Below, piece after piece: positions 7,311 through 13,817 of a stretch of DNA of 13,817 nucleotides. The position numbers and the translations under genes were made by a program. Under the pieces are notes generated by a model that saw only the letters and a list, made by a program, of their open reading frames with translations, was not told the origin of the DNA and did not search any database. Positions within the stretch are counted from its first letter, which is position 1. Each line of letters begins with the position of its first letter. Origin of the DNA: Planctomycetota bacterium (GTDB lineage Bacteria; Planctomycetota; Phycisphaerae; Tepidisphaerales; Tepidisphaeraceae); NCBI GenBank assembly GCA_023417885.1, contig JAEZED010000136.1, positions 1 to 13,817 on the forward strand, in the 5' to 3' direction.

Positions 7311-8522
7311 TCACCGGACGAGCCGCGCGCCGGAGCGACTGGCGAGCGACTCGTCCTGGTGCAGGTCGGCGGTGCCGCTGACCTCGAGCGTCCTCCCGAC
7401 GAAGGCGCCAAAGAAGCCGCTCGTCCCGCTGAATCGGATCGGGGCGTCCGGGGCGTAGATTTCGCCGTAGAAGTCTGCCGTTCCCGACATCTGCACAGGC
7501 CCGCTTCCGACGACGCGGATCTGGAGGTTCTCGGGATGCTCGGCCAAAGTCGTGATCCGGCCGCTCATCGAAACGGAGCCGGTGATGAAGAGCGTCACCT
7601 TCCCCGTGACGTCGAGCGTCGCCTGACCGCTCATCGTCAGGTCGCCCGCCACGTATGTCCCTTCCGAGAGCACCAGGCTCTGCTTGCCAGACAGGTGGAC
7701 GTTGCCCAATGCTGTCGCACCGGCAGCCCCGAAGTCTTCGGGCGAGGGCGCTTTGTACGACATCGGCATCGGAAGCGAACTCCTCCCCTTCTTGACGCTT
7801 CCGCCGGTGACGCTGTGACCCGGTCCGGCTTTCGCCTCGCCGTCGATCCGCGTCGCGCCGCTCATCGTGATCGGACCGTTGCTCATCACGACCGCCGAGT
7901 CGCGCCGCGTGGACGAGTAGGTACCCAATCCCGAGTCGTAGCTGTCGATACCCGCGTTGCCGCTGATCTTGACCCACTCGATACCAACGATCGCCTTGCG
8001 CGTCGTCCCGGCCGCGGCAATCGCCTGCGCGCTCGCGTCGCGGTCCGACAGCCCCACGATCGCCCCGAACTGGAGCCGCACGCCGGTCCCGCGCGACGAC
8101 TCGCGGCGCGCCGACACGCGAACCGCGTCCGCCGATCCCCAGTTAGATGGCGGCAGCGGAGTGAAGACATCCTGATGCTCATCCCACGTGCCGAACGTCA
8201 CATCCCCGTCCACCAGAACCAGCGGCGATCCGAGCACGGGATTGCGCAGCGCCGCCTCCGACGCCGCGGCGAGTGCCGCCTCCGGCCCATCCGGCAGCCG
8301 TGCCGCCGCCGCCATCGCGGCAGCGTCCGCCGCGCTCTGAAGCTCTGAACGCGCGAGATAGATCCGCCCGACATCCACCGCCAGCACCGCCATCACGAAC
8401 ACCATCACCATGCAGGCTGGGAGAAGCGCAACCAGCCCCCCGCGGCGCCGGCGGGCGAGGAATGCTGACGAACCACGATCGGCCCGGATCGGCCCTGATC
8501 CGGCCCTGCAACGGCTTTCCAT
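7311..8522 (-). CDS. TadE/TadG-like pilus-associated protein with C-terminal beta-repeat domain
   Basis: This is a 403-residue protein. I chose ATG 8522 because a GAAGG-like site sits just upstream and the preceding open frame has no protein-like character. Residues ~25-75 hold a basic stretch, one membrane segment (LVALLPACMVMVFVMAVLAV) and DVGRIYLARSELQSAADAAAMAAA, the hallmark N-terminus of Tad/Flp-pilus TadE/TadG-like proteins. The second half (~200-395) is built of repeated MSG/LSG-containing beta strands, such as ITMSGAT, LTMSGQA, VSMSGR, VQMSGTA and IRFSGTS. This resembles the DUF7305-type domain seen after Tad N-termini in planctomycetes, probably a beta-helix outside the membrane. 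No other tad genes are present, so it is an orphan and its link to a pilus is inference. Confidence 0.85.
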   Translation of the reverse strand: MESRCRAGSGPIRADRGSSAFLARRRRGGLVALLPACMVMVFVMAVLAVDVGRIYLARSELQSAADAAAMAAAARLPDGPEAALAAASEAALRNPVLGSPLVLVDGDVTFGTWDEHQDVFTPLPPSNWGSADAVRVSARRESSRGTGVRLQFGAIVGLSDRDASAQAIAAAGTTRKAIVGIEWVKISGNAGIDSYDSGLGTYSSTRRDSAVVMSNGPITMSGATRIDGEAKAGPGHSVTGGSVKKGRSSLPMPMSYKAPSPEDFGAAGATALGNVHLSGKQSLVLSEGTYVAGDLTMSGQATLDVTGKVTLFITGSVSMSGRITTLAEHPENLQIRVVGSGPVQMSGTADFYGEIYAPDAPIRFSGTSGFFGAFVGRTLEVSGTADLHQDESLASRSGARLVR

Positions 8523-8593
8523 GCCCTTCTTATCGAATTCCCCAGGCCCCGCAATGAGTTCCCGCACCGAAGATGCAAGTGCCTGGTCCTTTA

Positions 8594-8623
8594 TTGGCCG
8601 GAGGGACGATCCGGGAACATTAT
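8594..8623 (+). promoter_or_regulatory. Candidate sigma70-type promoter for the small HTH gene
   Basis: TTGGCC (8594-8599) and CATTAT (8618-8623) are spaced 18 bp, each matching four of six consensus bases. Transcription would start near 8630, which favours the ATG at 8677 (or 8647) over earlier in-frame starts. The match is weak and could be chance. Confidence 0.3.
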
Positions 8624-8676
8624 CTGGACTGCCTCTGCCCCTTCCGATGGACGGCGTCGGCCGGTACCATAACGGC

Positions 8677-8949
8677 ATGAAAGCAGAGCTCACCGCGCGT
8701 TTGAGGCGGGAAGCACGAGGGGAAGTGGAGCGGGGGGAGCGATCGATCGAGGATCTCGCGTTCGGGTCGGACCTTTCAGTCACGACCCTTCGCCGTTTCC
8801 TGGAGGACGGCGAGCTTTCGACGTCCGCCGTCATGCGCCTGGCGATTGCCATGGGCATGGCCCGGCGGATCGAGATGCGGAACCAGCCCAGCTTCGGCGG
8901 AGCCTTCGCCTCCGCGCCGGCCCGGCCGCAGGTGCGATACCCCGGCTGA
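8677..8949 (+). CDS. Small helix-turn-helix protein, hypothetical
   Basis: This is a 90-residue protein of unknown function. The central part, RSIEDLAFGSDLSVTTLRRF followed by LEDGELSTSAVMRLAIAMGM, has the spacing of a lambda-repressor (Cro/C1/XRE)-type HTH: an LA...S-x-LSVTTL recognition unit, then a second helix pair. The basic N-terminus (LTARLRREARG) and a Pro/Ala-rich tail flank it. The frame is open far upstream; I chose ATG 8677 because protein-like sequence begins there, but no ribosome-binding site is visible and ATG 8647 or 8554 cannot be excluded. It is divergent from the TadG-like gene with about 150 bp between starts, so it could regulate that gene or itself, which is inference only. 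The stop lies 25 bp from the tRNA 3' end. Confidence 0.6.
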   Translation: MKAELTARLRREARGEVERGERSIEDLAFGSDLSVTTLRRFLEDGELSTSAVMRLAIAMGMARRIEMRNQPSFGGAFASAPARPQVRYPG

Positions 8950-8974
8950 GCCACCGCGCACCGTCATCGCAAAA

Positions 8975-9047
8975 AGCGGGCGACCGGTCTCGAACCGGCA
9001 ACATCCAGCTTGGAAGGCTGGTGCTCTACCAATTGAGCTACGCCCGC
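8975..9047 (-). tRNA. tRNA-Gly (anticodon UCC)
   Basis: The minus strand folds into a complete cloverleaf. It has a 7-bp acceptor stem (GCGGGCG/CGCCCGC), a D arm (GCTC/GAGC), an anticodon stem CCAGC/GCTGG with loop CTTCCAA, and a T arm with the canonical TTCGA loop start. The anticodon TCC lies at 9014-9012 and decodes GGA/GGG glycine codons. The base after the acceptor stem is U, the usual discriminator for tRNA-Gly, and it belongs to a run of five T. CCA is not encoded and must be added after transcription. Confidence 0.97.
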
Positions 9048-9058
9048 GATCGTCGCAC

Positions 9059-9087
9059 AGTGTAGATGCCACCACCGGTCGAGTCAC
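9059..9087 (-). promoter_or_regulatory. Candidate promoter of tRNA-Gly
   Basis: On the minus strand GTGACT (9087-9082) and TACACT (9064-9059) are spaced exactly 17 bp, each matching four of six sigma70 consensus bases. The predicted start near 9052 is about 5 nt before the mature tRNA 5' end, a common layout for tRNA genes. The position makes it more believable than the sequence match alone. Confidence 0.45.
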
Positions 9088-9162
9088 GCCAGGGCCGGCA
9101 ACGGGCAAGCCCCCGCTGGCATGCACCGGCGGCTGGGTGGTACGCTCCGGGACGGAGGCCAC

Positions 9163-10218
9163 GTGAGCGTCGACGATTCTCAGCAAGCTGCGTCCGCGAC
9201 CCCCGCCGGCTCGCCCCGCATGCTCGATTACTCGACGCCGCGGAACCGGCGCCCGGGCATCGTCACCGCCGTCGGCATCATCAGCATCATCGTGGCGTCG
9301 CTCGGCCTGCTTCGCAGTTCCGGGCAACTCCTGTTCACCGCCGGCATGCTCCTGGCCGCCCAGGTGGGGTTCACCCCCGGCGCCGGGAGTGCCGTCACCG
9401 ACGGGGCCACACTCTCCCCTGAAGATATCGAAACGATCATCTCTGCGCTCGACCCGGGCCAGGCGCTCCCCACGGGCGATCGCCAGATGCTTGCGACCGC
9501 CCTGGCCGGCGCCGACCTTCCGCTTGCCAGTCCGCCCCCCGGCCAGCCCTGGACGCAGCAGCACGTCACCCAGCAGTTCACATTCGCCACCGGAGCCGTC
9601 GCCACCCGTCCTGCAACCACGCGAGCGAGCGACGGCGGCGCGGGGCGGGGCAATGTCCGCCGGACCGGCACCACCACCTTCAACACTGCGGGAGGCACCA
9701 TCACCATCGGCCAAACGGTGGTCATCACGGCGAGCCTGCCGACCGGCGGCGTTTCCACCACCACGCTGGACGCCAGGGGATCGATGAGCCGCGTCCAGAT
9801 TGCCACCAATATGGTCGGCGCGCTGAGCCTCCCGGCCGCCCTCGCGTCGCTGGCGGCGGAGTTGTTTCACCTTGGCCTGTCGGTGCTGCTGCTCGTGGCG
9901 GGGATTCTTGCCTTGCGTGCGTCAAGCCGCTCGCCCGTATTGCACCGGCGCTGGGCCTGGCTGAAGCTGCTCGCGATCGCCCTCGGGACTGCCGTGGGCA
10001 TCTGGGCGTCGCTCCAGATGTGGGATTCAGCAGGAATGAGAGTCACCACGACCACCGCCGGCGGCGCCGCGGTGACCACGAACCCGATGGCCGGCGTCCG
10101 GTGGGCGATGGTGGCGCAGGCGGTGGTGATGGCGCTGATCGGGTGCATTTACCCGATTGTCGTCCTGGTCGTGCACCGCTTGAGGCAGGTGCGCGCCTAC
10201 TACGCAGGGTTGGACTGA
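9163..10218 (+). CDS. Four-TM membrane protein, first of a tandem paralogous pair
   Basis: This is a 351-residue membrane protein of no family I recognise. The GTG start at 9163 is chosen because GGAGG (9154-9158) lies 4 nt upstream. Predicted layout: a soluble N-terminus with the motif LDYSTPRNRRPGIVTA (21-36), TM1 at ~37-66, a large loop of ~160 residues rich in Thr/Gly/Ala, TM2 at ~230-252, TM3 at ~266-284 and TM4 at ~316-337. The loop has an LSPEDIETIISAL helix (~84-96) and GQPWTQQHVTQQF (~127-139). The downstream protein repeats the same order of motifs, so the pair arose by duplication; it is tens of residues shorter overall and the loop is the variable part. Residues LHRRWAW before TM3 and YPIVVLVVHRLRQVR at the end are conserved between the two. 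Function is unknown. Confidence 0.8.
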   Translation: MSVDDSQQAASATPAGSPRMLDYSTPRNRRPGIVTAVGIISIIVASLGLLRSSGQLLFTAGMLLAAQVGFTPGAGSAVTDGATLSPEDIETIISALDPGQALPTGDRQMLATALAGADLPLASPPPGQPWTQQHVTQQFTFATGAVATRPATTRASDGGAGRGNVRRTGTTTFNTAGGTITIGQTVVITASLPTGGVSTTTLDARGSMSRVQIATNMVGALSLPAALASLAAELFHLGLSVLLLVAGILALRASSRSPVLHRRWAWLKLLAIALGTAVGIWASLQMWDSAGMRVTTTTAGGAAVTTNPMAGVRWAMVAQAVVMALIGCIYPIVVLVVHRLRQVRAYYAGLD

Positions 10219-10267
10219 TGCAGGCACTCGTTGGTCGCGGATGGTTGTTTGGGTAGGCTGGCCGGGA

Positions 10268-11275
10268 ATGGATGCTCCGCCTCCTCCGTCCATGATGCTC
10301 CAGTACGCGACGCCCGCGACGCGTCGGCCGGGTCTCGTCACGGCACTTGCCATCTGCAGCATCGTCTTCGGCTCGCTCGGAATCCTGTTCAATCTCATGG
10401 CGGCGGGCGTGAGCGTCTGGGACCTCACCGGCTGGAGCGTCGAGACGCCGATGCTTCCCAACACCTCCGCAGACACGACGCCGGCGGGGGCGTTGACGGA
10501 GGCGGACGCGACAATCATCGTCGAAGCGCTCGCGGCGATGGAGCCGATGAGCGAGCAGGAGCAGCAGCGCCTGGCCGACGCACTGGTTCGCGTGGAGTCG
10601 CCCGTGGCCCCGCCGCTGGCGGGCGTGCCGTGGAGCCGCGCGCACGTGACGCCGCAGATCGTGGCCAGCAGCTCGACCTCACCGGAAGACGCACCGGTCG
10701 AGGACGCGGAAACCGATCCTGGCACGGCCGAGCGGGAAGTGCACTTCGACTTTGGCGCCAACGGCGACGTCTGGATCTACGACGGCGAGATCCAGTTCTG
10801 GGCGATCCGCATGGACGGCACATCGGTCTGGTCGGACGTCGCCCTCGACGGCACCCTGAGCGTGGAGGATGATCGCGTTTCCACGCCCTTCGCCTGGTGG
10901 TTGCAACTCTGGGCGATGCTGCTTACGGAACTGGCGGCGATCGCGCTGGCGGTCGTGCTGCTGATCGCGGGCATCGGCACGCTGCGCGAACGCCCGTGGG
11001 CCGGCCGGCTTCACCGGTCGTGGGCCTGGTCGCGGATCCTGCTGGCGGTGCTGGCCACAGGCGTGGCCGCCTGGGGCGTGACGCAGATCCGCAATGACCT
11101 TGAAACGGCAATCGGTGAGATGTGGGGGATCGTCGCCGTGCTGGGGCTGGCGTTCCAGCTGGTGTTGTGGCTGGCCTACCCGGTGGTGGTGCTGCTCGTG
11201 CTCCGCGCGCGGCGCGTGCGCGAATGGATCGATGCGCTGGAGCCGGATCGCGCGGCCGCGACCGGCCCCGTGTGA
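10268..11275 (+). CDS. Four-TM membrane protein, second of a tandem paralogous pair
   Basis: This 335-residue paralogue of the preceding gene starts 49 bp after its stop. ATG 10268 is chosen because it places the conserved LQYATPATRRPGLVTA motif (11-26) near the N-terminus; a weak GGGA precedes it, and ATG 10241 is a possible earlier start. Shared features, in order, are TM1 (~25-50), the LTEADATIIVEAL helix (~76-88), GVPWSRAHVTPQI (~119-131), TM2 (~218-238), LHRSWAW (~248-254), TM3 (~255-271), TM4 (~286-312) and a basic RARRVREW tail. Its loop differs from the first copy: it is acidic and contains a compact VHFDFGANGDVWIYDGEIQF-like strand region (~158-177). The pair is probably one operon. 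It converges on nuoB with 15 bp between stops. Function is unknown. Confidence 0.82.
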   Translation: MDAPPPPSMMLQYATPATRRPGLVTALAICSIVFGSLGILFNLMAAGVSVWDLTGWSVETPMLPNTSADTTPAGALTEADATIIVEALAAMEPMSEQEQQRLADALVRVESPVAPPLAGVPWSRAHVTPQIVASSSTSPEDAPVEDAETDPGTAEREVHFDFGANGDVWIYDGEIQFWAIRMDGTSVWSDVALDGTLSVEDDRVSTPFAWWLQLWAMLLTELAAIALAVVLLIAGIGTLRERPWAGRLHRSWAWSRILLAVLATGVAAWGVTQIRNDLETAIGEMWGIVAVLGLAFQLVLWLAYPVVVLLVLRARRVREWIDALEPDRAAATGPV

Positions 11276-11290
11276 GGCAGCGACGGGGGT

Positions 11291-11863
<573 letters not shown>

Positions 11864-11949
11864 GGGCTCGTCCTGATGGTAGGTGGCGTCTCCGACGCGG
11901 GCCAGAGGCGAGCGCCCGCGCGTTCACGCCTTTCACGCTGACAGGAGCA

Positions 11950-12399
11950 TCACTCGAACTTCAGAACGCCCTTGGCGATGTCGTAGGCGTAGCCGATGAG
12001 AATCATCCCCGTGAAGACGAGCATCCCCAGGAGCATGATGCCCGCGAGGCCCGCCGCGGCGTCGCCGGCGGCGACGGCACGGGCGAACGTGCTCGCCCAC
12101 GGCCAGAGGATGACGATTTCGACGTCGAAGGCGACGAACAGGATGGCGACGAGGTAGAAGCGGACATTGAAGCGCTGCCGCGTCGTACCGATGGGCGCCA
12201 TGCCGCTCTCGTAGGTCGTCTCCTTGCCCGGGCCGGTGCGCTTCGGGCCGATCCAGAGGGAGATCAGCACGTTCGTCGCGGCGAAGCCAATGCCCATGAC
12301 CAGCAGCAGGGCCACCGGCAGCCAGCCGTAGCGCGGATCGCGCGCCGTCTGGGCGAGCAGGGCGGGCATGAGAATCGTGCCGAGCGTCGAACCGATCAT
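11950..12399 (-). CDS. nuoA: NADH-quinone oxidoreductase subunit A
   Basis: This 149-residue protein is the NuoA/ND3 membrane subunit of complex I. It has three predicted membrane segments (~26-49, ~80-100 and ~117-137). It carries the family signature YESGMAPIGTTRQRFNVRFY (63-82), followed by LVAILFVAFDVEIVILWPWA (83-102); Asp92 and Glu94 are the conserved acidic pair. In the loop the usual YECG cysteine is a serine, a change seen in some bacteria. The N-terminus before TM1 is about 25 residues; the start at ATG 12399 has only a weak GGGG upstream. Together with nuoB it starts a complex I operon whose remaining genes are not in this window. Confidence 0.96.
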   Translation of the reverse strand: MIGSTLGTILMPALLAQTARDPRYGWLPVALLLVMGIGFAATNVLISLWIGPKRTGPGKETTYESGMAPIGTTRQRFNVRFYLVAILFVAFDVEIVILWPWASTFARAVAAGDAAAGLAGIMLLGMLVFTGMILIGYAYDIAKGVLKFE

Positions 12400-12408
12400 G
12401 GTGCCCCG

Positions 12409-12437
12409 AGAATAGCCGCACCCGACAGGGGGTTCAA
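12409..12437 (-). promoter_or_regulatory. Candidate promoter for nuoA-nuoB
   Basis: On the minus strand TTGAAC (12437-12432) and TATTCT (12414-12409) are spaced 17 bp, with four of six matches each. The expected transcription start is near 12402, only about 3 nt before the annotated nuoA ATG. Either the message is nearly leaderless or translation begins farther in, for example at the ATG at 12369. Just upstream, past the RTX stop codon, the GC palindrome CGCCCGCGGGCG could help end the preceding transcript, though no T-run follows it. Confidence 0.4.
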
Positions 12438-12468
12438 ACCGCCCGCGGGCGCAGCGCCGGATCCCGGC

Positions 12469-13817
12469 TCAGATGTCCGACAACAGGCTCTGAAGCGAGG
12501 TGTAAAGCACCTCCACGTCCTCGTCCCGCTCGTCGCCCCCGTCACCCAGCGCCCGGTCGAAGCCCGGGCCGCCGATGAACACGTCGCGGAAGACCGGGGC
12601 CTCGTCGGCGGTGTCGCTGTCGGCCAGGAGCAGGTCGAAGCCATCGCCCCCCTCCAGCCGGTCGGCGCCGCGCCCGCCCACGAGGATGTCCTTGCCCCCG
12701 GCGCCGAAGAGCGTGTCGTCGCCGTCGCCGCCGAAGATGTAGTTCGCCTGGTCGTTGCCGGCGATGTTGTCGGCGTGGCGCGAACCGACCACATCCACGA
12801 AGAGGACGTCATCGGCCGTATCGGCGTCGTTGCCGGCGGTGAACGTGCCGGTGGTGTCGGACAGGTCCGCCACGACTCCCGTTTCGTCGCCGCTCGTGTG
12901 ATCGACGAACGACAGGACGTTCAGTCCGCCGGCGTCGTCATAGGCGTCGTTGCCGTTGCCGCCGGCGAAGGTGTCGTCGCCGATTCCGCCGGAGAGGGTG
13001 TCATTGCCCGCTCCGCCGACGAGGTAGTCGCCGCGGCGGCCTTCGGGCACGCCGGCGGTGTTGAGGTAGAGCGAGTTGATCTGGTCGTCGCCGTCCATGC
13101 CGAAGAGGGCCGAGTCCTCGTCGCGCGAGCCGGTGAGCGTGTCGTTGCCGGCAAACCCGCGGGCGCGCAGGAAGCCGAACAGGTCGTCGTTCCCCGCGCC
13201 GCCCCACGCGATCTCCACGTCCGATGCCACCTCCACCGTCGCGTCGCTGTCGCCGAGGCTGCCGCGGATCAGCACGAGCGCCGCCGTCGCGGCGCTGTAG
13301 TCGAGCGTGTCGAAGCCGTCGCCGCCGACGACGGTGTCCCCCTCGTCGTCGTCGGCCCCGGGAACGAAGCGGTCGTTACCCGCGTTGCCGACGAGGCTGT
13401 CGGCGCCGGGGCCGCCCGCGATCACGTCGTCGGCGCTGCCGCCGGCGAGCGTGTCGTTGCCGCTCCCGCCGAAGATCCTCACCGGGATTGTGACGCCGCC
13501 AAGCTGCACGTCGTCGTCGCCGTCCTCCACCTCGATGATGACGATCTCGACGTCATCGGCGAAATAGCGTGCCGTGACCGGGCCACCATCGTCAACGCGG
13601 GTGAACGCAAGGACGGCGCGGCCGTCGATTTCCTCGTCAGCGAACGTCAGATCGTCATCTCCGGCCGTGCCGGTGAGCGTCAGCGTTCCGCCGTCGAGGC
13701 TGGCGAACCCGGAGACGTCACCGATGCCGTCGTCGTCGTCATCACCGCCTCCTCCGTCACCACCGCCGCCATCTCCGCCACCGCCGCCGTCTCCGCCACC
13801 GTCGCCTCCACCATCTC
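12469..13817 (-). CDS. RTX-like (hemolysin-type) calcium-binding repeat protein, N-terminus cut by window edge
   Basis: This is the C-terminal 448 residues of a larger, probably secreted protein; the reading frame has no stop up to the right edge. The visible part begins with a low-complexity Gly/Asp linker, then a beta-strand region (FASLDGGTLTLTGTAGDD), then several groups of GGxGxD nonapeptides such as GGSGNDTLA, GGAGNDTLS and GGDGDDTLF. In the RTX family such nonapeptides form calcium-binding beta-rolls that fold after export. The last ~20 residues (DERDEDVEVLYTSLQSLLSDI in part) follow a non-RTX spacer. A GTG at 13530 could be taken as a start, but the upstream frame is protein-like and in phase, so it is almost certainly internal. 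Function (adhesin, enzyme carrier or surface protein) depends on the missing N-terminal region. Confidence 0.9.
   Translation of the reverse strand, partial: DGGGDGGGDGGGGGDGGGGDGGGGDDDDDGIGDVSGFASLDGGTLTLTGTAGDDDLTFADEEIDGRAVLAFTRVDDGGPVTARYFADDVEIVIIEVEDGDDDVQLGGVTIPVRIFGGSGNDTLAGGSADDVIAGGPGADSLVGNAGNDRFVPGADDDEGDTVVGGDGFDTLDYSAATAALVLIRGSLGDSDATVEVASDVEIAWGGAGNDDLFGFLRARGFAGNDTLTGSRDEDSALFGMDGDDQINSLYLNTAGVPEGRRGDYLVGGAGNDTLSGGIGDDTFAGGNGNDAYDDAGGLNVLSFVDHTSGDETGVVADLSDTTGTFTAGNDADTADDVLFVDVVGSRHADNIAGNDQANYIFGGDGDDTLFGAGGKDILVGGRGADRLEGGDGFDLLLADSDTADEAPVFRDVFIGGPGFDRALGDGGDERDEDVEVLYTSLQSLLSDI
12637..12732 (-). repeat. RTX nonapeptide block C
   Basis: Consecutive units encode GGDGDDTLF, GAGGKDILV, GGRGADRLE and GGDGFDLL, after which the pattern stops and a spacer rich in Asp and Glu begins. 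Confidence 0.8.
12937..13017 (-). repeat. RTX nonapeptide block B
   Basis: Three consecutive units encode GGAGNDTLS, GGIGDDTFA and GGNGNDAYD, with the first two matching the beta-roll consensus well. Confidence 0.8.
13363..13470 (-). repeat. RTX nonapeptide block A (four consecutive units)
   Basis: Four in-phase 27-bp units encode GGSGNDTLA, GGSADDVIA, GGPGADSLV and GNAGNDRFV. The consensus GGxGxDxUx, with U a large hydrophobic residue, is the calcium-binding beta-roll repeat. The second and fourth units have lost one glycine. Confidence 0.85.
13726..13815 (-). repeat. Gly/Asp codon repeat encoding a flexible linker
   Basis: Near-perfect runs of GGT/GGC/GGA and GAC/GAT codons encode DGGGDGGGDGGGGGDGGGG followed by GDGGGG-like units and a run of five Asp. 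The unit is about 12-18 bp and continues toward the window edge. Such short codon repeats are prone to length change by replication slippage. Confidence 0.85.

Noticed and set aside
8523..8954. 144-codon upstream extension of the TadG-like frame
   Set aside because: The extension overlaps the HTH gene, lacks protein-like character, and the classical Tad N-terminus begins at the ATG at 8522.
8776..9870. 364-codon minus-strand frame across the HTH gene, the tRNA and the first membrane paralogue
   Set aside because: It runs through a tRNA gene and is low-complexity Gly/Arg/Ala, so it is not a credible protein.

Overview
The window is GC-rich chromosomal DNA that most likely comes from a planctomycete, possibly of the Phycisphaerae. 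Three observations support this. The sugar-dehydrogenase-like protein carries an N-terminal E-x-x-E-x-RRLLA motif typical of exported planctomycete proteins. There is an orphan TadE/TadG-like protein with a C-terminal beta-repeat domain, and a large secreted esterase with extra beta-rich domains. The placement is inference: no rRNA or marker phylogeny is available here. I count 11 protein-coding genes, one of them cut by the right edge, and one tRNA.

Positions 1-505 hold no convincing gene. They contain two inverted-repeat pairs, one roughly inside the other: an ACGGATG-rich outer pair and a CCTCTCCC/GGGAGAGG hairpin pair. These lie just past the stop codon of a minus-strand block. That block reads, in transcription order, aldehyde dehydrogenase (5425-3962), a DtxR/MntR-type metal-dependent repressor (3878-3192) and a secreted 859-residue alpha/beta-hydrolase esterase (3085-506). 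The aldehyde dehydrogenase overlaps head-to-head at its start codon with a plus-strand DinB-family protein. After that come a secreted PQQ-type (GSDH/sorbosone-like) dehydrogenase and, convergent to it with only 6 bp between, an orphan TadG-like protein. A small HTH protein is divergent from the TadG-like gene.

A tRNA-Gly(UCC) on the minus strand precedes two tandem plus-strand genes for paralogous membrane proteins of no family I recognise. Convergent to these is a minus-strand nuoA-nuoB pair, encoding the first two subunits of respiratory complex I. It is separated from any nuoC, because the paralogous membrane genes occupy the downstream position. The right end holds the C-terminal part of an RTX-like calcium-binding protein with a Gly/Asp-rich linker, open to the window edge.

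The genes do not form one obvious pathway. The window looks like ordinary chromosome with several independent units: respiration, aldehyde and sugar oxidation, metal regulation, and secreted or surface proteins. I found no CRISPR array, transposase, phage module or defence cassette. The least explained items are the tandem membrane paralogues, the repeat composite at the left end, the altered metal-site residues of the DtxR-like regulator and the uncharacterised C-terminal third of the esterase.
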